NCBI RefSeq assembly: GCF_003335085.1
Contig: NZ_QPEJ01000018.1
Span: forward strand, 1 to 64,000
DNA from: Polaribacter sp. WD7
Lineage (GTDB): Bacteria; Bacteroidota; Bacteroidia; Flavobacteriales; Flavobacteriaceae
Length of the DNA stretch: 64,000 nucleotides
Direction: 5' to 3'
Part shown: one piece after another, positions 1 to 7,416 of the stretch
How positions within the stretch are numbered: the first letter of the stretch is position 1
Layout: the number at the start of each line of letters is the position of its first letter
Notes under the pieces: model-generated
Databases searched by the model: none
What the model was told of the DNA's origin: nothing
The model's input: the letters and a program-made list of their open reading frames with translations, nothing else
Made by a program: the position numbers and the translations under genes

Positions 1-89
1 ACAAAGCCTAATCCTTTTTCTAATTGTGCAAAAATTGCTTGATTGTTTTCTGATACTTCGTTTTTGGTTGGTACATTAAATGTGCTCAT
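1..89 (-). CDS. Carboxymuconolactone decarboxylase/AhpD-like protein, N-terminal fragment
   Basis: Only the first 29 codons are in the window; the gene runs off the left edge. The readable N-terminus begins MSTFNVPTKNEVSENNQ and continues into AIFAQLEKGLGFV. This matches the start of a flavobacterial family of small AhpD-like/carboxymuconolactone decarboxylase proteins, where a (V/T)P..E.VS..NQ..F..L.KGLGFVPN opening is usual. The family often carries a CxxC active site and acts in peroxide or electrophile detoxification, but that part is not visible here. It lies 46 bp downstream of a tiny CxxC protein and the two probably form one transcript behind the 275-331 promoter. The family call is from the N-terminus only. 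Confidence 0.6.
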   Translation of the reverse strand, partial: MSTFNVPTKNEVSENNQAIFAQLEKGLGF

Positions 90-135
90 AATTTTATGCC
101 TGCTGCAAACAGGACTTTTTTTTATTGATTGTTAA

Positions 136-237
136 TTATTGTTCGTTATTTGTACAAAATTCTTGTTCTAAATTGTTGTTCTCGTATGTTTGATATCCCC
201 AACAGTTTGGGCAATCTGTTCTTTCTATGTTGCTCAT
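136..237 (-). CDS. 33-residue CPNCWGYQ small protein
   Basis: A very short frame, starting MSNIERTDCPNCWGYQ and ending EQEFCTNNEQ before TAA. It has a CPNC pair at residues 9-12 followed by WGYQ, plus a third cysteine near residue 28. From memory, related flavobacterial proteins that share CPNCWG(Y/T)Q are about twice as long and carry a second cysteine pair near the end, so this one looks shortened. A rubredoxin- or zinc-ribbon-like knuckle or a redox-active dithiol are both possible. It sits between the thioredoxin gene and the AhpD-like gene on the same strand and has its own copy of the thioredoxin-gene promoter upstream. That supports a real gene in the same stress regulon. The function is unknown. 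Confidence 0.55.
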   Translation of the reverse strand: MSNIERTDCPNCWGYQTYENNNLEQEFCTNNEQ

Positions 238-274
238 AATTTTATGTTTTTAAGTGATTATTTTTTATATGTTG

Positions 275-331
275 CAAAGATGCAACCAACATTTATGTTT
301 AAAAATGGACAAAAGTTCTTACTGTTTGGAC
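275..331 (-). promoter_or_regulatory. Promoter/operator copy 1, upstream of the small CxxC and AhpD-like genes
   Basis: On the minus strand a GTCCA pentamer occurs twice with 21 bp periodicity (plus-strand TGGAC at 306-310 and 327-331), followed 24 bp later by CATCTTTG (plus-strand CAAAGATG at 275-282), a 7/8 match to the Bacteroidota -7 box TAnnTTTG. Two direct half-sites exactly two helical turns apart are typical of AraC-family operators, and an araC gene lies about 1 kb upstream. The same block with the same geometry recurs at 741-797. Binding by that regulator is inference. Confidence 0.5.
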
Positions 332-341
332 TGAAGAGATT

Positions 342-656
342 TTATGCTAATCTGTTAATTTTGTCTCTTAAGTTTCTTTCTGTAATTAGCCCTGTATGTC
401 TGTCTACCGGTTTTCCGTTTTTGAAAAAAATAAGCGTAGGTATATTTCTGATGCTATATTTTGCTGCTAATTCTTGATAGTCATCTACGTCTACTTTTTG
501 AATGAGAACATCATCTTTTAGCTCGTCTGTTAATTTATGAATAGTTGGTAATAATTTTTGGCAAGGGCCACACCACTCTGCATAAAAATCTAATAAGACA
601 TTACCGTTATTTTCTATAATACTTTTTACGTTTAGGTGTTCTATTTGTGTTTCCAT
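342..656 (-). CDS. trxA: Thioredoxin
   Basis: A complete 104-residue single-domain thioredoxin. The active site is WCGPC with Cys29 and Cys32, preceded by the DFYAEWC strand, and the cis-proline is in RNIPTLIFF (about Pro73). There is no signal peptide or membrane segment, so it should act in the cytoplasm reducing disulfides and supplying electrons to peroxidases. Length is normal for TrxA. It lies downstream of an araC gene and upstream of a tiny CxxC protein and an AhpD-like protein, all on the minus strand. The AraC-type promoter block at 741-797 is its likely promoter. Given this context it may be a dedicated stress thioredoxin rather than the housekeeping one, which would be encoded elsewhere. 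Confidence 0.9.
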   Translation of the reverse strand: METQIEHLNVKSIIENNGNVLLDFYAEWCGPCQKLLPTIHKLTDELKDDVLIQKVDVDDYQELAAKYSIRNIPTLIFFKNGKPVDRHTGLITERNLRDKINRLA

Positions 657-740
657 TTTGGTTGTTTTTTAAATTCTTTTATTTGTTTAAGAATTATGAT
701 TCGTATTTGTTTTAAATTCTTTTGTTTTGTTTTGACACTG

Positions 741-797
741 CAAAGATGCAACCGAAAAGAAGGTTTAAAAATGGACAAAAGTTCTTACTGCTTGGAC
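741..797 (-). promoter_or_regulatory. Promoter/operator copy 2, upstream of thioredoxin
   Basis: A near duplicate of the 275-331 block. Plus-strand TGGAC occurs at 772-776 and 793-797 (21 bp apart), and CAAAGATG (a -7-like box read on the minus strand) at 741-748, again with 24 bp between. Around 25 consecutive positions between and including the half-sites differ at only one base from copy 1. The thioredoxin start is 85 bp downstream, leaving an ordinary 5' leader. Confidence 0.5.
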
Positions 798-824
798 TAT
801 GAAAAAAAGTTTGCAAAAATGCTT

Positions 825-918
825 GCGTGAAGGATTGAACAAGATGTTTGAGCTCTTTTTAAGTTTGATAAAACTTAAAAAAGCGAGTTGTGAAAGCCTG
901 ACCTGAAAGGGCACGCCC
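825..918 (+). repeat. Dispersed intergenic repeat, copy A
   Basis: The segment opens with GCGTGAAGGATTGAA and closes with GACCTGAAAGGGCACGCCC (900-918). Between them is a strong hairpin, CTTTTTAAGTTT pairing with AAACTTAAAAAAG (about 856-886). The closing 19-mer recurs with one mismatch at 58620-58638. I recall similar boxes (AGGATTGAA near one end, GGAAAGCCCGACC-like with ACGCCC at the other) scattered between genes in flavobacterial genomes. Its function is not known; it may be a mobile non-coding repeat or a structured RNA end. Confidence 0.55.
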
Positions 919-947
919 AAAATAAAAAACGTAAAGTATGTATAAGA

Positions 948-1787
948 TTAATACTCCTTTTTAAATTGCAAAGGAGATTTAGAAATGGCTTTGGTAAAGA
1001 AGCGAGTAAAATAAGCAGGGTCATTAAAACCGAGTTCAAACGCAATTTCTTTTACATTTTTATTTGTGTAAATAAGTAAGCGTTTGGCTTCTAGTATAAT
1101 TCTGTTTTTAATAAAATCTGAAGGTGTTTTACTGCCTATTTTTTGAAAATGTTTGCTAATGGATTTTGGAGAAACACCCAACCTATTTGCGTAATCTGTA
1201 ACGGAGTGTAAATTTCTAAAATTTTGCTCTACGAGTACACTAAAATCTTTAAACAAACGGGTTTCTGTGTCTTCTTTAATAACGTGGTTTTCTTTTTGCA
1301 CACGTACAGCACAAATCATAAATTGTTTTAGATAAGCTTGCAACATATCGTACTGAGCAGCTTCGTTTTGTTGAAACTCATCTACTAAGCTTTCTAAAAT
1401 AAATTGGAGTTTTTTGGTGTCTTTTTTACAAGGTTTTACAAACGGCGTTTCGTAAACGTTGTTAAATAAAATTCCGTTACAGGCTACTTCTTTATCGTGG
1501 GTTTGAATACAGTAAAAATCTCTAACAAAAGTAAATTTATAGGCTGTTTTTATTTGTTCTGAATCTACCGTAAAAACTTGTCCGGGAGATAAGAAAAACA
1601 ACACATTGTCTTGAAATTCAAATTGCTCAAAATCAATATTATAGGTTCCTTTACCTTCTTGTATCCAATAAATAGAATAGGCATTTTGTTGTACTGAATG
1701 ATCTATAGTACACGCCTTTTCAAATTCTACTGTACTTAATGTAAAGATGTCTTTATAGGTATATTTTGTTATTTCTTGAACTGCCAT
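948..1787 (-). CDS. AraC family transcriptional regulator
   Basis: A 279-residue cytoplasmic regulator. The N-terminal half looks like a cupin-type AraC ligand domain (IYWIQEGKGTYNIDF, then LFFLSPGQVFTV, about residues 38-75). The C-terminal 95 residues form the two-helix-turn-helix AraC DNA-binding domain, with YANRLGVSPKSISKHFQKIG as the first motif and IAFELGFNDPAYFTRFFTK as the second. The likely targets are the thioredoxin and small CxxC/AhpD-like genes downstream on the same strand, which have paired GTCCA half-sites 21 bp apart. A single related decamer (TTTGGACTGA, plus strand 1800-1809) lies just upstream of this start codon and could allow autoregulation. The inducer is unknown. Confidence 0.9.
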   Translation of the reverse strand: MAVQEITKYTYKDIFTLSTVEFEKACTIDHSVQQNAYSIYWIQEGKGTYNIDFEQFEFQDNVLFFLSPGQVFTVDSEQIKTAYKFTFVRDFYCIQTHDKEVACNGILFNNVYETPFVKPCKKDTKKLQFILESLVDEFQQNEAAQYDMLQAYLKQFMICAVRVQKENHVIKEDTETRLFKDFSVLVEQNFRNLHSVTDYANRLGVSPKSISKHFQKIGSKTPSDFIKNRIILEAKRLLIYTNKNVKEIAFELGFNDPAYFTRFFTKAISKSPLQFKKEY

Positions 1788-1840
1788 TTGTTTGGTTGAT
1801 TTGGACTGATTGCAATTTAGTTCAAAGTTATTAATCTTCT

Positions 1841-2980
1841 TTAAAAAAGTTCTGTACTTAATAAAATAATTTCTTTATTTAAAAATTCATTAAAATCAGC
1901 TTCAGAAGGATGCCCTAAAAATGGAGCGTGAAAAAAGTTTGTCATATCATTTCTCCAAATCATTGCATAACTAATACTGCTACTTCTAATGGCTTTGTAT
2001 AAACTTTCTGTAAACCAATTGTTATTTACTAAGTTTGTTAATCCTGTTTCTGTAAGTGCAAAAAGTTTGTTTTTTTCTGTAGCAATTTCTTCTACTATTT
2101 GTAAGTTTTTTATGGCTGTGTTTAAAAATCTTCTGTTTCTAAAATCGTACACATCTATGCCTAATAGATCTACAAAATCATCTCCAGGATAATTTCTTAA
2201 ATATTCTGACCTACTAGAAACAAAGTTTGGTGCGTACACATAAATTAAATTGTGAACGTTAAATTGATTGGACAGAATTTGAACAGTATCTCGCCAAAGT
2301 TGTTTGTATTCTTCTGTAGTTCTAAAACCTTCTCCCCAGAAAAAGAAATCGCCATTCATTTCGTGCCAAGGTCTAAATAAAACCGGAATAGGATTTCCGT
2401 TTGTATCTACCAAACGATTTAAAAGTAGAGCTGCTCTTTCTAAACGTTGTATAAAAGACTCTCTAAATTGACCACCTTCTAAAAGCGATGTTACAATACC
2501 ATTAAAATTTCTTCTATCTCCTAATAAACTAAAACCATTTGGATTTGCATAATGCCAACTTATGGTAATTATGCTTCCGTTTTCATGTGCTTGTATTACT
2601 TTTTCTGCAAATTGATTGATAAAACCCTCTAAGAAACTTCCTTCTGGTTGTAAACCTATTAGTTCTAAATCGAAACCAGCTATAGCTGGATGATCTCCTG
2701 TAACCTCAAAAAAATCGTTATCTAGCTCGTTGTTAACTGGAAAGTTATTACCTGTTCCAAAAGGTTGTTGTTGCCCAAAAGCAATTCCGCTTTGTGTAAT
2801 CTCTATGAGTCTGTTGTATAGATCTCTAGTTTGTTGATTTATATTTTGATCTGCAAAGTTATTTGGATTTGTAACTAATAGAGGCAATCTTTCTGCATTA
2901 ATATCAAATAAATCTTCTTCTTTAGTACAACTTGAAAAAAGAATTATGATAGAAAATAGTAGCGATAAGTATTTCTTCAT
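1841..2980 (-). CDS. Glycoside hydrolase family 26 lipoprotein (endo-beta-1,4-mannanase type)
   Basis: A 379-residue exported lipoprotein; the signal peptide ends in a lipobox with Cys18 (LFSSC). The remainder fits the GH26 TIM barrel: an early GQQQPFG strand end, then the catalytic acid/base in FRPWHEMNG (Glu207) and the nucleophile in ALTETGL (Glu311). The aromatic-rich HYANPNGF and LIYVYAPNFV segments also fit. GH26 enzymes mainly cut beta-mannans; substrate specificity cannot be read from the sequence. It stands alone, with no SusC/SusD pair or other glycosidases beside it, so it is not in a normal polysaccharide utilisation locus. The gene is divergent from a Crp-like regulator 98 bp away. 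Confidence 0.85.
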   Translation of the reverse strand: MKKYLSLLFSIIILFSSCTKEEDLFDINAERLPLLVTNPNNFADQNINQQTRDLYNRLIEITQSGIAFGQQQPFGTGNNFPVNNELDNDFFEVTGDHPAIAGFDLELIGLQPEGSFLEGFINQFAEKVIQAHENGSIITISWHYANPNGFSLLGDRRNFNGIVTSLLEGGQFRESFIQRLERAALLLNRLVDTNGNPIPVLFRPWHEMNGDFFFWGEGFRTTEEYKQLWRDTVQILSNQFNVHNLIYVYAPNFVSSRSEYLRNYPGDDFVDLLGIDVYDFRNRRFLNTAIKNLQIVEEIATEKNKLFALTETGLTNLVNNNWFTESLYKAIRSSSISYAMIWRNDMTNFFHAPFLGHPSEADFNEFLNKEIILLSTELF

Positions 2981-3078
2981 ACATTTTATGTCGCTTAAAG
3001 CCCATTGTTTTTACATGCAAGTTTAAAAATGTTATTCTTTTTTGTTATCTTTAAAAAAAGATTGCAACTTACTCACCT

Positions 3079-3657
3079 ATGAATGCTGAATTTTCTATAG
3101 CCCTAGAAATTTTTAAAAATTATCCTCTTTCTAGAGAAGAGGTAATGTTTATTAATGCTCAGTTTGAAATGGTTGAAGTAAAAAAAGGAGATATTATTTT
3201 GCACCCTGGTATGTCTGCTGAGTATCAATATTATATTTATAGTGGCTGTTTACGTTCTTATTTTATTGATAATTATGGAAAAGAAAGCACCATACAATTT
3301 GCTATAAATGATTGGTGGATTAGTGATTACACCTCTTTCTTTACAACAGAAAAATCTGTAATGTGTATAGATTGTATTAGAGATGCTCAGATTTATAAAA
3401 TTTCTAAATCAGACACAAAAATCTTATACAGAACCATACCTAAAGTAGAGTCTTTTTTTAGAATAAAACTAGAAAAAGCTTTTGCTAACTTTCAAAAAAG
3501 AATTTTAGAACACCTAACACTTTCTGCTAAAGACAGGTATATAAAATTTATTACCAATTACCCAGATATAGAACAACAAGTAAAAAATTATCATATTGCA
3601 TCTTATCTAGGTATTACCAATGAGAGTTTGAGTAGAATTCGTAAATCAAATTCGTAA
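3079..3657 (+). CDS. Crp/Fnr family transcriptional regulator
   Basis: A 192-residue protein with an N-terminal cyclic-nucleotide-binding-like beta roll (about residues 20-125: VKKGDIILHPGMSAEYQYYIYSG). A helical linker follows, then a short C-terminal winged-helix region ending in the recognition helix YLGITNESLSRIRKS. This architecture is the common Bacteroidota Crp/Fnr type without obvious cAMP-contacting Arg/Ser residues, so cyclic nucleotide binding is doubtful. It ends immediately after the recognition helix, which is usual for this subgroup. It is divergent from the GH26 gene and may control it, but nothing in the sequence proves that. Confidence 0.85.
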   Translation: MNAEFSIALEIFKNYPLSREEVMFINAQFEMVEVKKGDIILHPGMSAEYQYYIYSGCLRSYFIDNYGKESTIQFAINDWWISDYTSFFTTEKSVMCIDCIRDAQIYKISKSDTKILYRTIPKVESFFRIKLEKAFANFQKRILEHLTLSAKDRYIKFITNYPDIEQQVKNYHIASYLGITNESLSRIRKSNS

Positions 3658-3780
3658 AGTTTATTTCTTATCATAGGTCATTTTTTTACTGTGGGATGGA
3701 CCCTATTTTTGTATACACACATAGTTATGAAAAACATTTAAAGATATTACCCCCCAAATCTAATTTTCAAATATGTTTAT

Positions 3781-3812
3781 AAGAGCGTAAGTTAAAACTT
3801 ACGCTCTTTTTA
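3781..3812. terminator. Rho-independent terminator hairpin
   Basis: A 13-bp perfect inverted repeat (AAGAGCGTAAGTT with AACTTACGCTCTT around a 2-nt centre) followed by a T run on the plus strand, with A residues on the other side, so it can act in both directions. It lies about 125 bp after the Crp-like gene. Confidence 0.7.
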
Positions 3813-3820
3813 ATGTATTT

Positions 3821-4130
3821 CTAAAAATTTTTTACTGAAAAGCCTAAAGTAATAAACCGATCTTGCTGTTTTTACTTTTGTATAACCTAGCTTTCAAAAG
3901 TATGTAGATAATTTATTTTGAAATTTAAAAATTGGAAATTCTAACCCAATACCTGCTTGCCATCTGTAATTTCTTTTTTGTTAAAGAGAAGGTTATATAT
4001 AACTTTTACTCATAATAACCATCTTTTTTAAATGAGTAATATTTTCTTTTACCCAATTGATACCTCGTAACGTGCTAATCGTTTCTTTGCCGTTAAATTG
4101 AGTAAGATTAAAATTGGTACATTTTACCTG
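3821..4130 (-). pseudogene. Decayed outer-membrane/surface protein gene remnant
   Basis: The 500-bp gap between the Crp-like gene and brnQ has no intact gene. On the minus strand, translated fragments in different frames look like eroded coding sequence: FNLTQFNGKETISTLRGINW (about 4100-4050), then WQAGIGLEFPIFKFQNKLS (about 3965-3910), then FITLGFSVKNF followed by TAG at 3821-3823. The last piece, ending in an aromatic residue before a stop, resembles the final strand of an outer-membrane beta-barrel. At least one frameshift and two stops interrupt it. No family can be named. Confidence 0.35.
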
Positions 4131-4158
4131 ATTATAAATGAGTTACAAAAATAAAACT

Positions 4159-5427
4159 TTAAGGTGTTTTTTTCATTAAATTAAAGACTACAAAAACTAA
4201 ACATACAGGAATTACCCAACCTAAGCTATAATTTGCTAAAGGAATACTATTTTTTATTCCTGTTAAGTTTTCTTCTGGAATTACAAACCCTAAAAAATCA
4301 GGGATGCTAAATAGAAATGTTACCAAAACTACAGCTCTAAACACCCGTTTAGAAGCAAATTTTTCTGGAACAATGTTTAGTAAAATTAAAACTATAGTTA
4401 TTGGGTATAAAAACATTAGTGCTGGCACTGCTATGGTAATAATAAAGTCTACTTGATAGCTACCTACAACAATACCAATAATAGAGGCTGTTGCAGCTGT
4501 AATAGTATACGCTTTTTGAGAGTTATTGCATATGCCTTTTATATAATCTGCAGTTCCTGTTACAATACCTACTGCTGTTGTAAAACAGGCCAAAGCCACT
4601 AAAATACTTAAAAAACTTGCCCCTAAACCACCTAAGGTTTGGGCACTTAAACTAGATAATATTTCAATTCTTGAAGCGTTTTCTACAAAAGTAGATGAGA
4701 ATAAAGAACCGCTTAAAATTAAACCTCCGTATATCAAAAACAAACCTAAACCTGCTATTATTCCTGCTTGTCTAATTAATTTTTTTCGCGCTTTAAAGCT
4801 AGTATGTGTGCTATAATTTAAAGAAATGATAATTACTGCACCTACAACAACCCCTCCAATAGCATCAAAGGTTTGGTATCCTTCTAAAAGACCATCTACA
4901 AATGGGATTTTAAATGTTGATGGAAGAATAGTTTCTGGTGAAGAGAATATAGCCACACCTATAATGATGAGTAAAATTGTGACAATAACTGGGGTTAGAA
5001 ATTGCCCAATCAAGCCGATAATTCTAGATCTATTCATCGCAAATATAAAAACCAAGAAAAAGTAAATAATACTTGTTAATACTGGTGCTGTACCAAAAAA
5101 GGGTTGTACAGTCATTTCATGAGTTACAGCAGCAGTTCTTGGAGAAGGAATTGCAATGGCTATAGTGTAAATTAACAAACAATATGCAGTACTAAAAAAA
5201 GGAGAAACTTTTTTACCAAAATCGAATAAGGTACCTTGTAATTTGGCGTGTGCAAAAATAGCTAAAATAGGGATAGTTACTGCTGTTGTTACAAAACCTA
5301 ACACTACAACCCACCAATCTAAACCAGATTTAACCCCTAAAGTTGGTGGTAATATCAAATTTCCTGCACCAAAAAAGAGCGAAAAAAGTGCAAAACCAGC
5401 AATCCAAATTTCTTTAGTTTTGTTCAT
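4159..5427 (-). CDS. brnQ: Branched-chain amino acid transport system II carrier protein
   Basis: A 422-residue polytopic membrane protein beginning MNKTKEIWIAGFALFSLFFG and AGNLILPPTLG, a signature of the LIVCS/BrnQ family (cation-coupled Leu/Ile/Val uptake). About 12 hydrophobic segments run the length. The internal Met at 5427 was chosen over one 19 codons upstream because family members begin here and the upstream start would overlap the divergent hydrolase leader. It probably shares the short 44-bp intergenic region with the divergent alpha/beta hydrolase gene. Length and conserved N-terminus are normal. Confidence 0.9.
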   Translation of the reverse strand: MNKTKEIWIAGFALFSLFFGAGNLILPPTLGVKSGLDWWVVVLGFVTTAVTIPILAIFAHAKLQGTLFDFGKKVSPFFSTAYCLLIYTIAIAIPSPRTAAVTHEMTVQPFFGTAPVLTSIIYFFLVFIFAMNRSRIIGLIGQFLTPVIVTILLIIIGVAIFSSPETILPSTFKIPFVDGLLEGYQTFDAIGGVVVGAVIIISLNYSTHTSFKARKKLIRQAGIIAGLGLFLIYGGLILSGSLFSSTFVENASRIEILSSLSAQTLGGLGASFLSILVALACFTTAVGIVTGTADYIKGICNNSQKAYTITAATASIIGIVVGSYQVDFIITIAVPALMFLYPITIVLILLNIVPEKFASKRVFRAVVLVTFLFSIPDFLGFVIPEENLTGIKNSIPLANYSLGWVIPVCLVFVVFNLMKKTP

Positions 5428-5471
5428 TGTTTTATGAATTTTTATTGTTGGAATATACATATTTTTGTTTG

Positions 5472-6257
5472 ATGCAAAAGTCAATCACTTTTAAAAATGC
5501 AACTATTTCTTTTTCAGATGTGGGCAAAGGTACTGCAGTTGTTTTACTACATGGGTTTCTAGAAAATGCCACTATGTGGAATACAGTTGTACCTCATCTT
5601 TCTCAAAGAAACCGTGTAATTACAGTTGATTTATTGGGTCACGGAAAATCTGATTGCTTAGGCTATGTGCATACCATGGAATTGTTTGCAGAAACAATTG
5701 AAGCTGTTTTAAAACAGCTAAAAATTCGAAAATATATTTTGGTAGGGCACTCTTTAGGTGGCTATGTTTCTTTAGCAATTGCCCAAAAAAATAGTACTAA
5801 AATAAAGGGAATTTGCTTAGTAAATTCTACTTCTAATGAAGATTCTGAAGATCGAAAAAATTTAAGATTGAGAGCCAATAAAATGGTACAGCAAAATTTT
5901 GAAAACATGGTAAGAATGTCTATTTCAAATTTATTTGAACCACAAAATTTATCTAAATTTAAAAAAGAAATAGATTTTGTAAAAACAGAAGCGCTAAAAA
6001 CTTCTTTACAAGGATATATAGCCGCTAATGAAGGTATGCGTATTAGAAAAAAAAACAACGGTATTTTAAGTGAAAATAATTTTAAAAAGTTGATTGTTTT
6101 TGGTGAAAAAGATCCTGTATTAGATTTTAAAACGTCAATTAAAGAGGCAAAAACAACAAATTCTGAAATTGTTGTTTTTTCTGGAGGGCATATGAGTCAT
6201 ATAGAAAATAAAGATGAGTTGATAAGTACTTTACAGACTTTTATTAAACGTTGCTAA
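5472..6257 (+). CDS. Alpha/beta fold hydrolase
   Basis: A 261-residue cytoplasmic alpha/beta hydrolase. Visible motifs are the oxyanion LLHGFLENATMW (about residues 25-36), the nucleophile elbow VGHSLGG with Ser94, the acid in GEKDPVLD, and the catalytic histidine in the GGHMSHIENKDEL segment near residue 243. Met at 5472 was preferred; an earlier in-frame ATG would reach into brnQ. The substrate cannot be deduced; esters, thioesters or small haloalkane-type substrates are all possible. It is divergent from brnQ and followed 41 bp later by a membrane-anchored AraC regulator. Confidence 0.85.
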   Translation: MQKSITFKNATISFSDVGKGTAVVLLHGFLENATMWNTVVPHLSQRNRVITVDLLGHGKSDCLGYVHTMELFAETIEAVLKQLKIRKYILVGHSLGGYVSLAIAQKNSTKIKGICLVNSTSNEDSEDRKNLRLRANKMVQQNFENMVRMSISNLFEPQNLSKFKKEIDFVKTEALKTSLQGYIAANEGMRIRKKNNGILSENNFKKLIVFGEKDPVLDFKTSIKEAKTTNSEIVVFSGGHMSHIENKDELISTLQTFIKRC

Positions 6258-6298
6258 AACTAGATATATAAACTATCTTTGATTATCTTATAAAAATA

Positions 6299-7414
6299 AT
6301 GGAAGGAGTTAGTTCAATTACGTTTATATCTTTTGTGTATTTTACACTATGCCTATTATTAGGTTTTTTTTTACTTTCTGTAAAATCAAAAAACCGCATA
6401 AGCAATATACTTTTTGCCTCTTTTTTATTTTTAACCGCCATAGATATTAGCGCTTATTTTCACAACTTATTTTTTAAAGGATTTAGCAATTTTGTAATGG
6501 CTAAAAGCTTATTGGCTTATTTACAAATGCCCATTCTTTATTTTTATGTGCTGTCTGTTTGCTACAGTGATTTTAAGCTAAAACCCAAACATCTATTTCA
6601 TTGTATTCCGTTTGTTGTTGGTAATTTAATTTTAGTAAATCGTTTTTATACTAAAGATGCTAGCTACATTGCCAATTTATGGAAAGATTTTAATGGCATT
6701 TGGGAACTAGTTTTTATTCATTTTTCAATTCATTTACAATTTATATTTTATATTGTTTTAATTTTTATTGTTTTAAACAAATACAAAAAAATTTACTATC
6801 AAAATTTTTCAGATACAGCTACCAAGACTTACGACTGGTTATTTCAGTTTACCTTAGTTTCTGCTATAGCTCATAGTTTTGTAATTATAAAAAGTATTTT
6901 AAAGTATGTAGATGGTAATTTTAGTTTTCCTATTGCACAAATAGTAGTTAGCATAATTGGTTTATCTATAGTGATCTGGCTTGTTTTTAAAGCCTTAAAA
7001 TATCCAGAATTGTTTAAAAGTGTAGATTCTAAAATAGAAGTTTTTAGTACTGATGAAACAAAATGTACGGAAGACACTGAGCATTTAGTAAAGCTAGATA
7101 ATTTTATGAAAAAGCAAAAGCCCTATCTAAATTCATCTTTAACGCTCAGAAATTTAGCTCAAGAAATTAAAATCAATTCTAGAGAGTTATCAATTTTAAT
7201 CAATCAAAACTTAAACAAACATTTTTTTGATTTTATTAATGAATATAGAATTAACGAAGCTAAAAATATTTTAAAAAATCCTTCTAAAAAAGAATACACC
7301 ATTTTAGAGGTTTTATATGACGTAGGTTTTAATTCAAAATCTTCTTTTAATACTGCTTTTAAAAAACATACAGGAGCAACACCTTCTGAGTACAGAAAAC
7401 AATTTTACAACTAA
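6299..7414 (+). CDS. Membrane-anchored AraC-type regulator (first of a tandem pair)
   Basis: A 371-residue protein with about seven hydrophobic segments in residues 1-235 and an AraC HTH domain in the last 100 residues (LAQEIKINSRELSILINQNL, then LYDVGFNSKSSFNTAFKKHTG). This layout, a membrane sensor fused to an AraC DNA-binding domain, is frequent in Flavobacteriia and implies regulation from the inner membrane. The next gene starts 2 bp after this stop and is a paralogue with nearly the same HTH. Between the conserved helices the DNA is identical to the paralogue for about 40 bp (TTAAACAAACATTTTTTTGA and onward), suggesting recent duplication or gene conversion. The signal sensed is unknown. 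Confidence 0.85.
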   Translation: MEGVSSITFISFVYFTLCLLLGFFLLSVKSKNRISNILFASFLFLTAIDISAYFHNLFFKGFSNFVMAKSLLAYLQMPILYFYVLSVCYSDFKLKPKHLFHCIPFVVGNLILVNRFYTKDASYIANLWKDFNGIWELVFIHFSIHLQFIFYIVLIFIVLNKYKKIYYQNFSDTATKTYDWLFQFTLVSAIAHSFVIIKSILKYVDGNFSFPIAQIVVSIIGLSIVIWLVFKALKYPELFKSVDSKIEVFSTDETKCTEDTEHLVKLDNFMKKQKPYLNSSLTLRNLAQEIKINSRELSILINQNLNKHFFDFINEYRINEAKNILKNPSKKEYTILEVLYDVGFNSKSSFNTAFKKHTGATPSEYRKQFYN

Positions 7415-7416
7415 AA

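Noticed and set aside
190-477. A 95-residue plus-strand frame over the thioredoxin gene and small CxxC gene
   Set aside because: It overlaps well-supported minus-strand genes and the promoter block and has no recognisable protein features.
1841-2980. The GH26 gene considered as part of a polysaccharide utilisation locus
   Set aside because: No SusC/SusD pair, no other glycosidase and no hybrid two-component or ECF regulator lie beside it.
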